Positions 54,223 to 62,754 of a DNA stretch of 64,000 bases are shown piece by piece. Source of the DNA: Deltaproteobacteria bacterium (GTDB lineage: Bacteria > Desulfobacterota > Binatia > Binatales > Binataceae); assembly GCA_021780225.1 (NCBI GenBank), contig JAJXZF010000069.1, positions 1-64,000 on the forward strand, written 5' to 3'. The notes under the pieces were generated by a model. It was not told where the DNA came from and made no database searches. It was given only the letters and a program-made list of their open reading frames with translations. The first letter of the stretch is position 1; every line of letters begins with the position of its first letter. A program made the translations under genes and the position numbers.

Positions 54223-54979
54223 ATTTGTGTTGCGGGTAGGCTGCGCGCTGCTCGTGTTGTTGTGTCTGCTATTCGTCACACCGCGCGCCGCTCACGCGCA
54301 GTTCGGCGGCACGCAGACCGTGTTCGATCCGGCGATGTTCGCGCGCCAGTTTCAGCAGCTCCAGCAGGAGACCCAGGCGGTCGCCGCCGAAGCGCAGCAA
54401 CTCCAGTACATGATCAAGAACACCACCGGCGGGTCCGCCGGCGTATGGCAATCGGACCAATCGATGCTCGACGAACTCGGCGGCCTCATTCAGCAGCAGG
54501 GCGGCCTGTCTTACTCGCTCGGTAATCTGCAGGCGCAATTCCAACAGCATTTTCCCGGCTACGCCGTCCCGCAGAACCCGGACCAGCAGGAAGCGCAGAA
54601 CATCGCGACGACGCTGAATACCCTTAACGGTACGCTGGCAGACGCCCAGGGGCAGGCGCAGAATTTTGCCAATGAGCAGGCCCAATTCGCCGAACTGGAG
54701 GGCATGAACCGAACCGCAACTGGACGCTTGCAGGCGATCCAGGTCGGCAACGAAATCGCCTTGCAGCAAGCGCAGCAGATTCAGATGCTCCGGCAGTTGG
54801 TTGTCGCGATGATCAACGCCCAGAACGTCGCCGCCGCCAATCGCATCAACGGCCAGGCGGCCGAGGACGCCTCGGTCCAGCGCTGGCTCAGCGCCGGGCC
54901 AACCGTTCCGTTTTCCTCCACCATGCCCGACAATGGGCTGACCAGTTTCGGCTCGCCGCCAGGTGGAGGACCGCAATGA
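54206..54979 (+). CDS. trbJ: TrbJ (VirB5-like)
   Basis: A 257-residue secreted protein with signal peptide (LLVLLCLLFVTPRAAHA) and Gln-rich helices (FARQFQQLQQETQAVAAEAQ, LQQAQQIQMLRQLVVAMINA). The C-terminus carries PFSSTMPDNGLTSFG (54908-54952), shared with the next gene. ATG 54206 follows AAGGAGC. VirB5 proteins sit at the pilus tip. Confidence 0.88.
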   Translation: MERSREFVLRVGCALLVLLCLLFVTPRAAHAQFGGTQTVFDPAMFARQFQQLQQETQAVAAEAQQLQYMIKNTTGGSAGVWQSDQSMLDELGGLIQQQGGLSYSLGNLQAQFQQHFPGYAVPQNPDQQEAQNIATTLNTLNGTLADAQGQAQNFANEQAQFAELEGMNRTATGRLQAIQVGNEIALQQAQQIQMLRQLVVAMINAQNVAAANRINGQAAEDASVQRWLSAGPTVPFSSTMPDNGLTSFGSPPGGGPQ

Positions 54980-55323
54980 AGAAGCTCATCGTTTTCGTCG
55001 CGATCGGCGTCGTCGTCGGAGGAATGGGATGCAATCGTCATTCGGAAACGAACGGAAGCGATCCGATCGCGTTGCTCGCCTCGCCTCAAGCCGCGACCAA
55101 TTACGACTATCCCTTCTGGAACGACCAGTTTCAGCGCAAGACCGACGCGTGGCAAAAGGCGCTCACCTTCTGCGACCAGCCCGATCACAAATTTCTCATC
55201 AATTGCCAGCCCGTACTCGCCGTTGCCGCGCCGCGAATCCCTTTCTCAACGACAATGCCGAAGAATGGCCTGACCAACTTCGGCGGGATGCGACCGGAGG
55301 CTAATCCCCAGCCCACGAAATAG
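54976..55323 (+). CDS. TrbK-like lipoprotein
   Basis: A 115-residue lipoprotein (lipobox GGMGC, Cys 19) in the trbK position, where RP4 encodes the entry exclusion factor. It shares no obvious motif with RP4 TrbK except signal and size, so exclusion is inferred from place. The C-terminal PFSTTMPKNGLTNFG (55240-55284) nearly repeats the tail of TrbJ. The start overlaps the trbJ stop (ATGA). Confidence 0.6.
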   Translation: MKKLIVFVAIGVVVGGMGCNRHSETNGSDPIALLASPQAATNYDYPFWNDQFQRKTDAWQKALTFCDQPDHKFLINCQPVLAVAAPRIPFSTTMPKNGLTNFGGMRPEANPQPTK

Positions 55324-55341
55324 GCATTCTTGGAGTCGTTC

Positions 55342-56424
55342 ATGAACAACCTCGACAATATCGCCCAAACGTTTCAATGGGCGGGCCAGCGTTACATGAA
55401 CATCATGCAGCCGTTGGCCGAGAAAATCTTTTTCGGTTTGGTTCTGATCGAAATCATCGTCACCTGCGTTCACTATGTTGCGGACCAAGATCAACCCGCC
55501 AGGCTGTTCGCCGAATTTCTTAAGAAATCTCTCGCCTTGGGGTTTCTTTACGCGATGATCGCCAACGCCCCAGTTTGGTTTAATGCATTGCTAAGCAGCT
55601 TCGCGGCACTCGGCGGTCAGACGGCGGGAATGACCGACTTGAGTCCGAGCACGGTGTTCAACAACGGCCTTACGATGTTCCAGACCATCTACCGGGGTTT
55701 CGCGAGTCTCGGATGGTTCCATCTTACGATGGCCTCGCTCATCGCGCTCATCGCCGGCTTACTCATGTTTTTGTCCTTCGTCCTGATTGCCGGTCAAATG
55801 CTCCTGGTCCTCTCCGAGGCCTACGTTGGGCTGGGCGGCGGTGTCATCCTGCTCGGCTTCAGCGGCTCGCGCTGGACCGTCAAGTTCGCTGAAAATTTCA
55901 TCGGCTGGATCGTCGGCATCGGCGTCAAGCTGTTCTTCCTCTACCTGCTGGTAGGCGTCGGGATGACCATCACAGCCGGCTGGAACTCCGCGCTAACCGG
56001 CTGGACCGTCGCTGATCCAACTTTGCCGCTGACGATCGCCGGCGGCGCGCTTATCTTCATGCTGCTCAGCTGGGAGATTCCCAACGTCGCCGCCCGGATC
56101 GCCGGATCATCCGTGAGCCTAAATCTCGCCCACGCCTTTGAGGCGGGAATGGCTGGCTACAGCCTTGGCCGAATCCTCAAAAGCCGTGATTCGTCGGATG
56201 CGCAACCGGCAGCCACACCCCTCGCCCAGAACCTCGAAGCTGGCGAAAAAGCAACGACCAACAGCCAAGCGCCGACCACCAAACTTCCATCAGCCTCGCC
56301 ATCCTCGAGCGGAAGCCGCACTAGCGCTGCTCCCTCAAACCCAAAGACCACCGCGCTCGCCACCCAGGCCTCGCCGACAACTCAAGTCGGGCAGAACAGC
56401 AGCCGCCTCACGCGGCAGTATTGA
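55342..56424 (+). CDS. trbL: TrbL (VirB6-like)
   Basis: A 360-residue polytopic membrane protein: [71 protein letters not shown]. The C-terminal 80 residues are a polar Ser/Thr/Pro-rich tail. VirB6 proteins line the inner-membrane channel. ATG 55342 is used; TTG 55330 is possible. Last trb gene. Confidence 0.93.
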   Translation: MNNLDNIAQTFQWAGQRYMNIMQPLAEKIFFGLVLIEIIVTCVHYVADQDQPARLFAEFLKKSLALGFLYAMIANAPVWFNALLSSFAALGGQTAGMTDLSPSTVFNNGLTMFQTIYRGFASLGWFHLTMASLIALIAGLLMFLSFVLIAGQMLLVLSEAYVGLGGGVILLGFSGSRWTVKFAENFIGWIVGIGVKLFFLYLLVGVGMTITAGWNSALTGWTVADPTLPLTIAGGALIFMLLSWEIPNVAARIAGSSVSLNLAHAFEAGMAGYSLGRILKSRDSSDAQPAATPLAQNLEAGEKATTNSQAPTTKLPSASPSSSGSRTSAAPSNPKTTALATQASPTTQVGQNSSRLTRQY

Positions 56425-56446
56425 CCAGAAGGAGCCGGACCAATCT

Positions 56447-57001
56447 ATGGCAGAGAAAATGGCAACCAAAGCCACCATTCTCGCGGATCGGATCGAGCAA
56501 CGTATCTTCCTTCTGAGGGGCCAGAAGGTGATGCTCAGCCCGGATTTGGCGCACCTTTATAAGGTTGAGCCGCGCGCGCTTGTTCAGGCCGTCAAGCGAA
56601 ACCTCGACCGCTTTCCGGCCGACTTCATGTTCCAGCTCAACGACGAAGAATTTCGCAGCTTGAAATCACAGATTGTGACTTCAAGCTGGGGGGGCCTCCG
56701 GCGCGCCGCGCCCTATGCGTTTACCGAGCAAGGCGTTGCGATGCTCTCAAGCGTTCTCCGCAGCAAGCGCGCTATCCAGGTCAACGTCGAAATCATGCGC
56801 GCCTTCGTCCGGCTGCGCCAAATGCTCGCGTCCCACGCCGATCTCGCCCGAAAGCTCGACGCGCTTGAGAAGAAATACGACACGCAGTTCAAGGTCGTCT
56901 TCGACGCCATCCGCGAACTCATGACACCACCACAACCCAACCGGCGCCGAATTGGTTTCAGCAGCCCCAGTGACTCAACGTCCTCGACGGAACGGTACTG
57001 A
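56447..57001 (+). CDS. ORF6N-domain protein
   Basis: A 184-residue protein. The ORF6N domain ([58 protein letters not shown]) occupies residues about 20-120; a coiled-coil ([20 protein letters not shown]) follows. The family is common in phages and mobile elements and probably binds DNA. It marks the border between transfer genes and cargo. Confidence 0.88.
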   Translation: MAEKMATKATILADRIEQRIFLLRGQKVMLSPDLAHLYKVEPRALVQAVKRNLDRFPADFMFQLNDEEFRSLKSQIVTSSWGGLRRAAPYAFTEQGVAMLSSVLRSKRAIQVNVEIMRAFVRLRQMLASHADLARKLDALEKKYDTQFKVVFDAIRELMTPPQPNRRRIGFSSPSDSTSSTERY

Positions 57002-57073
57002 TTCATACTATTGGGCCGGCCCGCATCCCAGGTATTGCGCGTCCTTATACATCAGCTACACTGAAATAAACGA

Positions 57074-57958
57074 ATGAACGGCCAGACGGCAATAGCGGGC
57101 GGCGAGCCTCTTCGCGTCACGAAACTCGACTCTATAACGTTTGATTTTCTGCTCGCTTCTGTCGACGGCCGAACCGCAGTTTTTGATCTTGCCGGAATCG
57201 AACTGATCACGCCATCCGCGATGGTGCAGTTGGCCGCAGCATGCCACGCGCTCGCTCGTAGCGGAGACAGGCCCAGGATCTTGGTCCCTGACCGCGGTGT
57301 CCGAGGGTACCTCGCACGCGCTGGGTTCGACGCCGTGGTACAAAATGTAGCTTGGATCGCGCCCTTGCTGCCGTGGAACCCTTACGAATACCTTCACGGC
57401 TCCAACCCGATGCTGATCGAGGTCACGAAGCTCACCGGCGGCCTTTCGCTTCCGGAGCTGCTCGATCACATTATCGACGTTCTTCGGACCAGCCTCAGCT
57501 ATGAGAAGTACGACGCGTTCGACGTCGCTACCTCCGTTTCTGAGGTTTCGCAGAACACGTTTGATCACAATCGGGATTCGGACACCTGCGGTTTCCTTGC
57601 CATGCAGGTCTATGGTACGGGCCGCAAGCGCTTTCTCGAAATCGGCGTCGCTGACTACGGCGATGGCTTGGCCACAACCTTGCGCCGAAACCCCAAGAAC
57701 CTATCTGTCCGCTCAGATGCTGACGCGATCCTGAAGGCAGTGCAACTCGGAGCATCAGAACATGACGACCCTACGCGGGGAAGTGGTCTCTATCATCTCC
57801 TGCAAACCGGATACAAACACCAAGGAACGATCCAGATCCGTTCGGGCAGAGCGAAAGTGCGGTATCGCGGCGACAAACGGCAGGGATGGCGCTTCGACGT
57901 CCCGCATTTGGACGGCGTTCAGATAGCACTTATTCTCCGCACCAAGACGCAATCGTAG
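57074..57958 (+). CDS. STAS-like plus HATPase (GHKL) protein, defence-associated candidate
   Basis: A 294-residue protein. Residues 1-95 look like a STAS domain (TAVFDLAGIELITPSAMVQL). The rest is a GHKL ATPase: N box VATSVSEVSQNTFDHN (E157, N161), G1 IGVADYGDGLA (D194, G196, G198), G2 TRGSGLYHLL. This is the anti-sigma kinase layout without sensor or DHp domain. It precedes a DUF4325 gene by 25 bp. A phosphorylation or ATP-dependent switch on the next protein is plausible; no direct proof. Confidence 0.75.
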   Translation: MNGQTAIAGGEPLRVTKLDSITFDFLLASVDGRTAVFDLAGIELITPSAMVQLAAACHALARSGDRPRILVPDRGVRGYLARAGFDAVVQNVAWIAPLLPWNPYEYLHGSNPMLIEVTKLTGGLSLPELLDHIIDVLRTSLSYEKYDAFDVATSVSEVSQNTFDHNRDSDTCGFLAMQVYGTGRKRFLEIGVADYGDGLATTLRRNPKNLSVRSDADAILKAVQLGASEHDDPTRGSGLYHLLQTGYKHQGTIQIRSGRAKVRYRGDKRQGWRFDVPHLDGVQIALILRTKTQS

Positions 57959-57983
57959 GAACTCACTAGGAGGCTGGGAAGAC

Positions 57984-58526
57984 GTGGAAGTCCGTTTCAA
58001 GTTGTCGAAATTCGGTAAGCATCTTTGGACCAGAGCCACCGCCAAAACTATACGCCCAGAACTGCTTGCGCGGCTAGAAAAGCTCCATCAAGGCGACACC
58101 TTAATCATAGATTTGTCTTCGGTCGAGGTTTTCGACTTTTCCTTCGCGAACGAGTTATTTGGCAAGACCCTCCTCAGCCTTCGCACCGAATATGTGGGGC
58201 GGTTCCTCGTCGTGGAAAATCTCACGGATTACACCCGCGAAAACCTCGACCAGGCGCTTCGCGCCCTCGGGCTGGCGATCATCGAACGCAAGGGAACGAA
58301 GCTGTCGTTGCTCGGCAAGGCCCACGCTGTAGACCACGCGACCTTCGCAGTAATTGCTCGGGCCGGAGCGCCCGTGACAGCAGCCACGCTACGGGACCAA
58401 CTGGGTGTTAACCTGACCGCGATGAATGAGCGGCTGTCGAAACTTGTAGCGCTCGGGGTCGCGCGCAGGGAGAAAACCGCCTCGGCCGCCGGGCGGGAGC
58501 AATACGAATACAGGGTCCTTGCCTGA
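57984..58526 (+). CDS. STAS-like DUF4325 protein with winged-helix tail
   Basis: A 180-residue protein. The N-terminal 100 residues are DUF4325-like: DTLIIDLSSVEVFDFSFANE and RFLVVENLTDYTRENLDQAL. The C-terminal 60 residues form a predicted winged helix (PVTAATLRDQLGVNLTAMNE, RLSKLVALGVARR). It may act as antagonist or DNA-binding partner of the HATPase protein, as in partner-switching pairs. Confidence 0.72.
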   Translation: MEVRFKLSKFGKHLWTRATAKTIRPELLARLEKLHQGDTLIIDLSSVEVFDFSFANELFGKTLLSLRTEYVGRFLVVENLTDYTRENLDQALRALGLAIIERKGTKLSLLGKAHAVDHATFAVIARAGAPVTAATLRDQLGVNLTAMNERLSKLVALGVARREKTASAAGREQYEYRVLA

Positions 58527-58578
58527 TTCTTCCTTTTTTGACAAGATATTCAGTATCTTCACTGAAGGAGCCGTATCA

Positions 58579-58731
58579 ATGGCCGAGCAGACAGAAGAAG
58601 GGCCGAAACATGTCGGCGAAGACCACGGGAATGGCGGCGAACATCGACCGCCCAACAGACCGCCGAAGCCCCCGCCCGGTCGGGTAATCAGGCCCCAGCC
58701 CGTACATGGCGTAACGCCGACACTGGACTGA
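58579..58731 (+). CDS. Small Pro/Gly-rich peptide, possible conjugation or effector substrate
   Basis: A 50-residue hydrophilic peptide, acidic and His/Gly-rich at the start, then RPPNRPPKPPPGRVIRPQP and VHGVTPTLD at the end. GAAGGAGC precedes ATG 58579 with good spacing; a TTG at 58519 would extend it by 20 residues into the previous gene. It ends six bases before the E2-like gene, so the two are probably translated together. No family recognised. Confidence 0.5.
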   Translation: MAEQTEEGPKHVGEDHGNGGEHRPPNRPPKPPPGRVIRPQPVHGVTPTLD

Positions 58732-58737
58732 GACCCT

Positions 58738-59418
58738 TTGGCGCCGCCTTTGGACAAAAGCGCCGACGCGATGCGTCGCAACTATCCGGACTTCGCATTC
58801 TTCCCGCCGTCTATCGGTCCGCTGGGCGAAACTAGCGTCGGAATCTGGCGAGGAACGATTTGCCCTGTCGGGCCAGAAGCGCTTTCCCTAGTCGAGCTTC
58901 TTGATGACCTCGATCATGACAGCCCAGTCGTCGTCGCCCTCGGGGGAGGACTGCTACACTTCGACGCCTGTAGCCGGCAGCACTGCGTCCACGACTGGAT
59001 GGACCGGCTGGTCAAACCCTTTCCTACGTTCGACCTTGAGGTGCACTATGCCGGGGGCCGAGAGCATCCTCGGTGCTTCATACGCAAGCCGACAATTCCT
59101 CTGACGAAACGATTGCATTTTTGGGCCGATGGTTCGGTCTGCCCTTTTCTAGCTTCTGGCGGCGCATGGTCTTGGGACCGTCACACCGTCTCCGAGTTTG
59201 TGGACCACATCGTTATCTGGCTTGCAAAATGGACAATATGGGACCAGACGCAGCACTGGCCCGGTCGGCAGCACACGGGTTCTCCCACGTACCACCTCGC
59301 CAACATCCGGCCTAGCGAACAGTGCTGGTGCCGTTCCGGTAGGAAATACCATAAATGCCACATGCAAGCCGACCGGCGAGTCGTTGCCGCCTCCGTACTG
59401 GGCAGACCCATCACGTAG
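58738..59418 (+). CDS. Predicted E2-like (UBC-fold) protein with C-terminal SEC-C motif
   Basis: A 226-residue protein. FDLEVHYAGGREHPRCFIRK, then LHFWADGSVCPFLASGGAWS and VIWLAKWTIWDQTQHWPG, follow the layout of bacterial E2-like proteins of CBASS and related systems: a beta-sheet, HxYxDGxLC with candidate catalytic C135, and a WL...W..TG.W helix. The end, EQCWCRSGRKYHKCH (C196, C198, C207, H208), is a SEC-C zinc motif. The start TTG 58738 is uncertain; ATG 58771 fits too. No E1 is nearby, so conjugation is unproven. Confidence 0.55.
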   Translation: MAPPLDKSADAMRRNYPDFAFFPPSIGPLGETSVGIWRGTICPVGPEALSLVELLDDLDHDSPVVVALGGGLLHFDACSRQHCVHDWMDRLVKPFPTFDLEVHYAGGREHPRCFIRKPTIPLTKRLHFWADGSVCPFLASGGAWSWDRHTVSEFVDHIVIWLAKWTIWDQTQHWPGRQHTGSPTYHLANIRPSEQCWCRSGRKYHKCHMQADRRVVAASVLGRPIT

Positions 59419-59517
59419 CATCGCTGCCGGGCTTACCGACAGCCCGCAGATTTCCAGTTATACGGGCGCAAGTTCTTCACCAGCCGTGTTAAGATTGTAA
59501 GAGGAGGAGGCTAGGAG

Positions 59518-61092
59518 GTGGCAAGCGGTCCAACCCTTGATTCATTCCGCGACATCTTTCTGTCGCATCGATCGACTAACAAGGATTTCGTCCGGCGTCT
59601 TGCCGCGGATATAGAGTCCGCATTGTTCAACGGACATCTCCTTCGCACTTGGGTGGATGAAGCCGAGATCGGGCCGGGCCAGAGCGTCACGGGTATGATC
59701 AATGACGGGCTCGAGAACAGCCGTTTCATCGGCTTCGTCCTCTCACCCTATTACTTCGAGAGCGCGAGCGGGTGGACCGATGCGGAGTGGCATGCAGCCG
59801 TGTATTCTGATCCCGATAACCGCCGGTCGAGACTTCTTCCTTTGCTGGCTGCCGACTGCCCCTACATCCCCGCATTGCTTCGACATCTGAAATGCATTGA
59901 TTTGCGCGCGCATCACTACACGCAGGGTCTCAAAGAGCTCCTGACCGTGCTGCGGAATGAACCAGTTCCACGACCCACGGTCTATCACGGCCAACTCATC
60001 ACCACCGACCAGAAGATCGCCCGTTCTACCCTCGTCGCCGAGCGCGCTGTCCCGCAGTCATTTCCGGATCTCGTATCAGAGCGTCTCTACTGTAACTTGC
60101 TTCCGATCGAGCACCTTCCGAGCTACGTGTACAGCGCGCCGATCGCTAACTCTCTGATCAAGACCAGGAAGGATCGCTCCACCGCCTTGCCCTCAAAGGA
60201 GGCGATCAAAGCCGCGATCCGGAGCGCCCAGGCCGACAACCCCGAACAAGCCCGATTCATGCCCGCTTTTCGCCTCTTCGAAGACAGACTTTTTACCTTT
60301 CACGACCTAGAGTCTCCGGACAACCCACTCGCTCCGGTCATCGAGGACGGAGAGGTCGAGCCGCTGAATAGCAAGGACTTTATCGCGGAAGAAGAAAACC
60401 GCAAGCTTCTCACGTCCCTGTTGAACATGGCGCTCACCCGACATGTTGGCCGGCTTGGACTAGTCATAGACGACACCAAGCATGACCGGTTCTTTTTTTC
60501 CGAAGACAACGGTGGTCCTCGCGTCATCAGGTGGGCCCCTCTCAAGAGGATGGTTTCCCGCACTGTGGCCAAGCCGATGATGAATGGGGAGCGCGTCTTG
60601 TTCTGGCGACATCTCGGCGCTTACCTGAAGATCACCTTCCTCGCGAATAAGTTCTACGTTCAAATCGCTCCGACTTGGGTCATCACGTCCGACGGCCAGC
60701 ACGCAAGCGGCGGGCCTGACATTGGTAGGAGAGTCATCAAATGGACCGGACCTGAACGAAATCTCCACTTGCTCTATCATGTCCGCTTTTGGACGAGCGT
60801 CTTGCGCAATCGCCCGGGAGGCCCCATCTTCGTGCGTGCCGGCGATCAGTCAATCGAGATATCGTCGTTTCCGGCCTTCATCCAACAGTCCTATGGGATA
60901 GGTGGTGACAGAAGGGATCTCTTACGCATCCTCGACCGAACCGCCTCATCTATCGAACAGGACGAGGAAGAAAAAGTTGATGAGGCCGTCACGGTAGGAC
61001 TTGCTGCCTTGGATCACGCTGCTGGACAAAACGACGAAGACGAAGATGACGGCATCGTTCTCGATGATGACGAGGAGGATAAGGCCGAGTGA
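59518..61092 (+). CDS. TIR-APAZ effector of a SPARTA-type short Argonaute system
   Basis: A 524-residue protein. Residues 8-150 form a TIR domain: DIFLSHRSTNKDFVRRLAAD, TWVDEAEIGPGQSVTGMI, SRFIGFVLSPYYF and WTDAEWHAAV with the candidate catalytic E90. The remainder fits the APAZ domain that binds short Argonaute. A long acidic tail ends it. SPARTA systems deplete NAD(P)+ upon guide-directed detection of invader DNA. GTG 59518 follows GAGGAGG. The stop overlaps the Argonaute GTG. Confidence 0.82.
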   Translation: MASGPTLDSFRDIFLSHRSTNKDFVRRLAADIESALFNGHLLRTWVDEAEIGPGQSVTGMINDGLENSRFIGFVLSPYYFESASGWTDAEWHAAVYSDPDNRRSRLLPLLAADCPYIPALLRHLKCIDLRAHHYTQGLKELLTVLRNEPVPRPTVYHGQLITTDQKIARSTLVAERAVPQSFPDLVSERLYCNLLPIEHLPSYVYSAPIANSLIKTRKDRSTALPSKEAIKAAIRSAQADNPEQARFMPAFRLFEDRLFTFHDLESPDNPLAPVIEDGEVEPLNSKDFIAEEENRKLLTSLLNMALTRHVGRLGLVIDDTKHDRFFFSEDNGGPRVIRWAPLKRMVSRTVAKPMMNGERVLFWRHLGAYLKITFLANKFYVQIAPTWVITSDGQHASGGPDIGRRVIKWTGPERNLHLLYHVRFWTSVLRNRPGGPIFVRAGDQSIEISSFPAFIQQSYGIGGDRRDLLRILDRTASSIEQDEEEKVDEAVTVGLAALDHAAGQNDEDEDDGIVLDDDEEDKAE

Positions 61093-62669
61093 ACCTTCCG
61101 CGACGTCATCGAAGACAGCCTGCGCGGTTGCCAAATTTCGAGTCTGGAATCCTCGCCGAGCCCTTGCTCGCCTTTGGGGGTCGTCACGAACATGTGGAAC
61201 CGAAGACAGGACTGAGTCTCTACGGCCCGTATAGCCTCATCGGGCAGGCCCGTCCCACACCCAGCGCAGTGATCGTCGGCACCGTGGGACCAGCCTCCAT
61301 GATCGCTGATGCAGAAGCTTGGCTAAGCGCGTGTCGCGGGCTACTCAAAAACGACGGCCGTCAACCTTTTCTTTACCCTCATTTTCCCGGCTTCAACTCT
61401 GAACCGCCCTTTCAATGCGAGCTGGTCTACGGAGACACTTGGCGCGAGGCGATTAAGGCTGAAGCCTTTAAGGACGTCCTTGGCCTAAGCAACTTTTACG
61501 ATCGAGTCAAACGAGTCGTCCAACTATATGTTCGAGCCATAGAAGTGCTAGCAGGACGAGAACCATCGCCGGACGTAGTCTTATGCTGCATCCCGCAGGA
61601 CGTGGTGGATACCTGCACCGTGCGTAGGTCCAAGACGGGCGAGGAACGACGAATTCGAATGACCAGATCGGAAAAACTCGCCCGTGAAGCCATCGGCAGA
61701 GGTCAAGGCTTCCTCTTTGCCGAAATGGACCCCTCACTGGGGATCGAAGACGAGGAGTCCGGACACCAGAACCTCCGCAGAGGCTTGAAGGCCGAGTCGA
61801 TGCAGTTCGGCATTCCAACTCAGCTCGTATGGCCAAAAACTCTGAGGCTCGTTCAATGCAATTCCGCTCCCGGCGAAAGAGAAGTGCAGGACATTGCCAC
61901 ACGAGCTTGGAACTTCACCACAGCACTCCATCACAAGGCCGGTGGATCACCATGGCGTCTAGCCGAAATCGAAGAAGGAACATGCTTTGTTGGTGTGTCG
62001 TTCTATCGAGAGATCCTTGCCGCCGATCCCCGGTTGCGAACCAGCATGGCACAGGCTTTTACCTCAGCCGGTGACGGCTACGTTCTTCGTGGCAGTTCGT
62101 TCGAGTGGGATCCTTCGAGACAAAAGTCGCCTCACCTCAATCACGGCCTCGCCGCAAGCCTAATGAGAGACGTTATCGATCTCTACAAGCGGCAGAATCG
62201 CGACAGCCTGCCGCGAAGGATCGTCGTGCATAAGAGTTCTCGATTTTGGGATGAAGAGCTTTCGGGATTTGAGGATGCCTGCAAGAGCATTCCGCGTAAG
62301 GATTTTGTTGCGCTCGGCTCCCGGGGGCTTCAGTTCTACCGAACGGGCGATTACCCCGCTCTGCGGGGAACTTACGTCAGGTTCAGCGATTCGGACTTCT
62401 TGCTATACACTTCCGGATATATCCCTTTCCTGAGAACCTATCCGGGCGCGCGTGTGCCGAGGCCGTTAGAAATCCTAGAACATGTCGGAGACAGCCCATG
62501 GAACGTCGTGCTCCAGGAAATTCTGGCCCTTACCAAAATGAACTGGAACACAGCTGATTTCGCCTGCCGCGATCCCATCACTGTCGCCTTTTCGCGCAGA
62601 GTTGGCGAAATCCTCGCCGAAGTCCCGGCAAATTCCAGCATACGCCACGAGTACAAGTTCTATATGTGA
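61089..62669 (+). CDS. Short prokaryotic Argonaute (MID-PIWI)
   Basis: A 526-residue protein of short-pAgo size without N or PAZ domains. PIWI-like blocks are visible: EEGTCFVGVSFYREIL, LPRRIVVHKSSRFWDEE, SDSDFLLYTSGYIPFLRTY and ALTKMNWNTADFACRDPITV near the end. I see no convincing DEDX nuclease tetrad, as expected for short pAgos. It would bind a guide and signal through TIR-APAZ. GTG 61089 overlaps the TIR-APAZ stop (GTGA). Confidence 0.85.
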   Translation: MNLPRRHRRQPARLPNFESGILAEPLLAFGGRHEHVEPKTGLSLYGPYSLIGQARPTPSAVIVGTVGPASMIADAEAWLSACRGLLKNDGRQPFLYPHFPGFNSEPPFQCELVYGDTWREAIKAEAFKDVLGLSNFYDRVKRVVQLYVRAIEVLAGREPSPDVVLCCIPQDVVDTCTVRRSKTGEERRIRMTRSEKLAREAIGRGQGFLFAEMDPSLGIEDEESGHQNLRRGLKAESMQFGIPTQLVWPKTLRLVQCNSAPGEREVQDIATRAWNFTTALHHKAGGSPWRLAEIEEGTCFVGVSFYREILAADPRLRTSMAQAFTSAGDGYVLRGSSFEWDPSRQKSPHLNHGLAASLMRDVIDLYKRQNRDSLPRRIVVHKSSRFWDEELSGFEDACKSIPRKDFVALGSRGLQFYRTGDYPALRGTYVRFSDSDFLLYTSGYIPFLRTYPGARVPRPLEILEHVGDSPWNVVLQEILALTKMNWNTADFACRDPITVAFSRRVGEILAEVPANSSIRHEYKFYM

Positions 62670-62754
62670 ATGAAACGCCAATTTGCTGCGTAGGAAACAG
62701 AAGCGCTCAGCCACACAAGGAAACTCTGAGAAAGCGAGCATAAGCAGATTTAAG

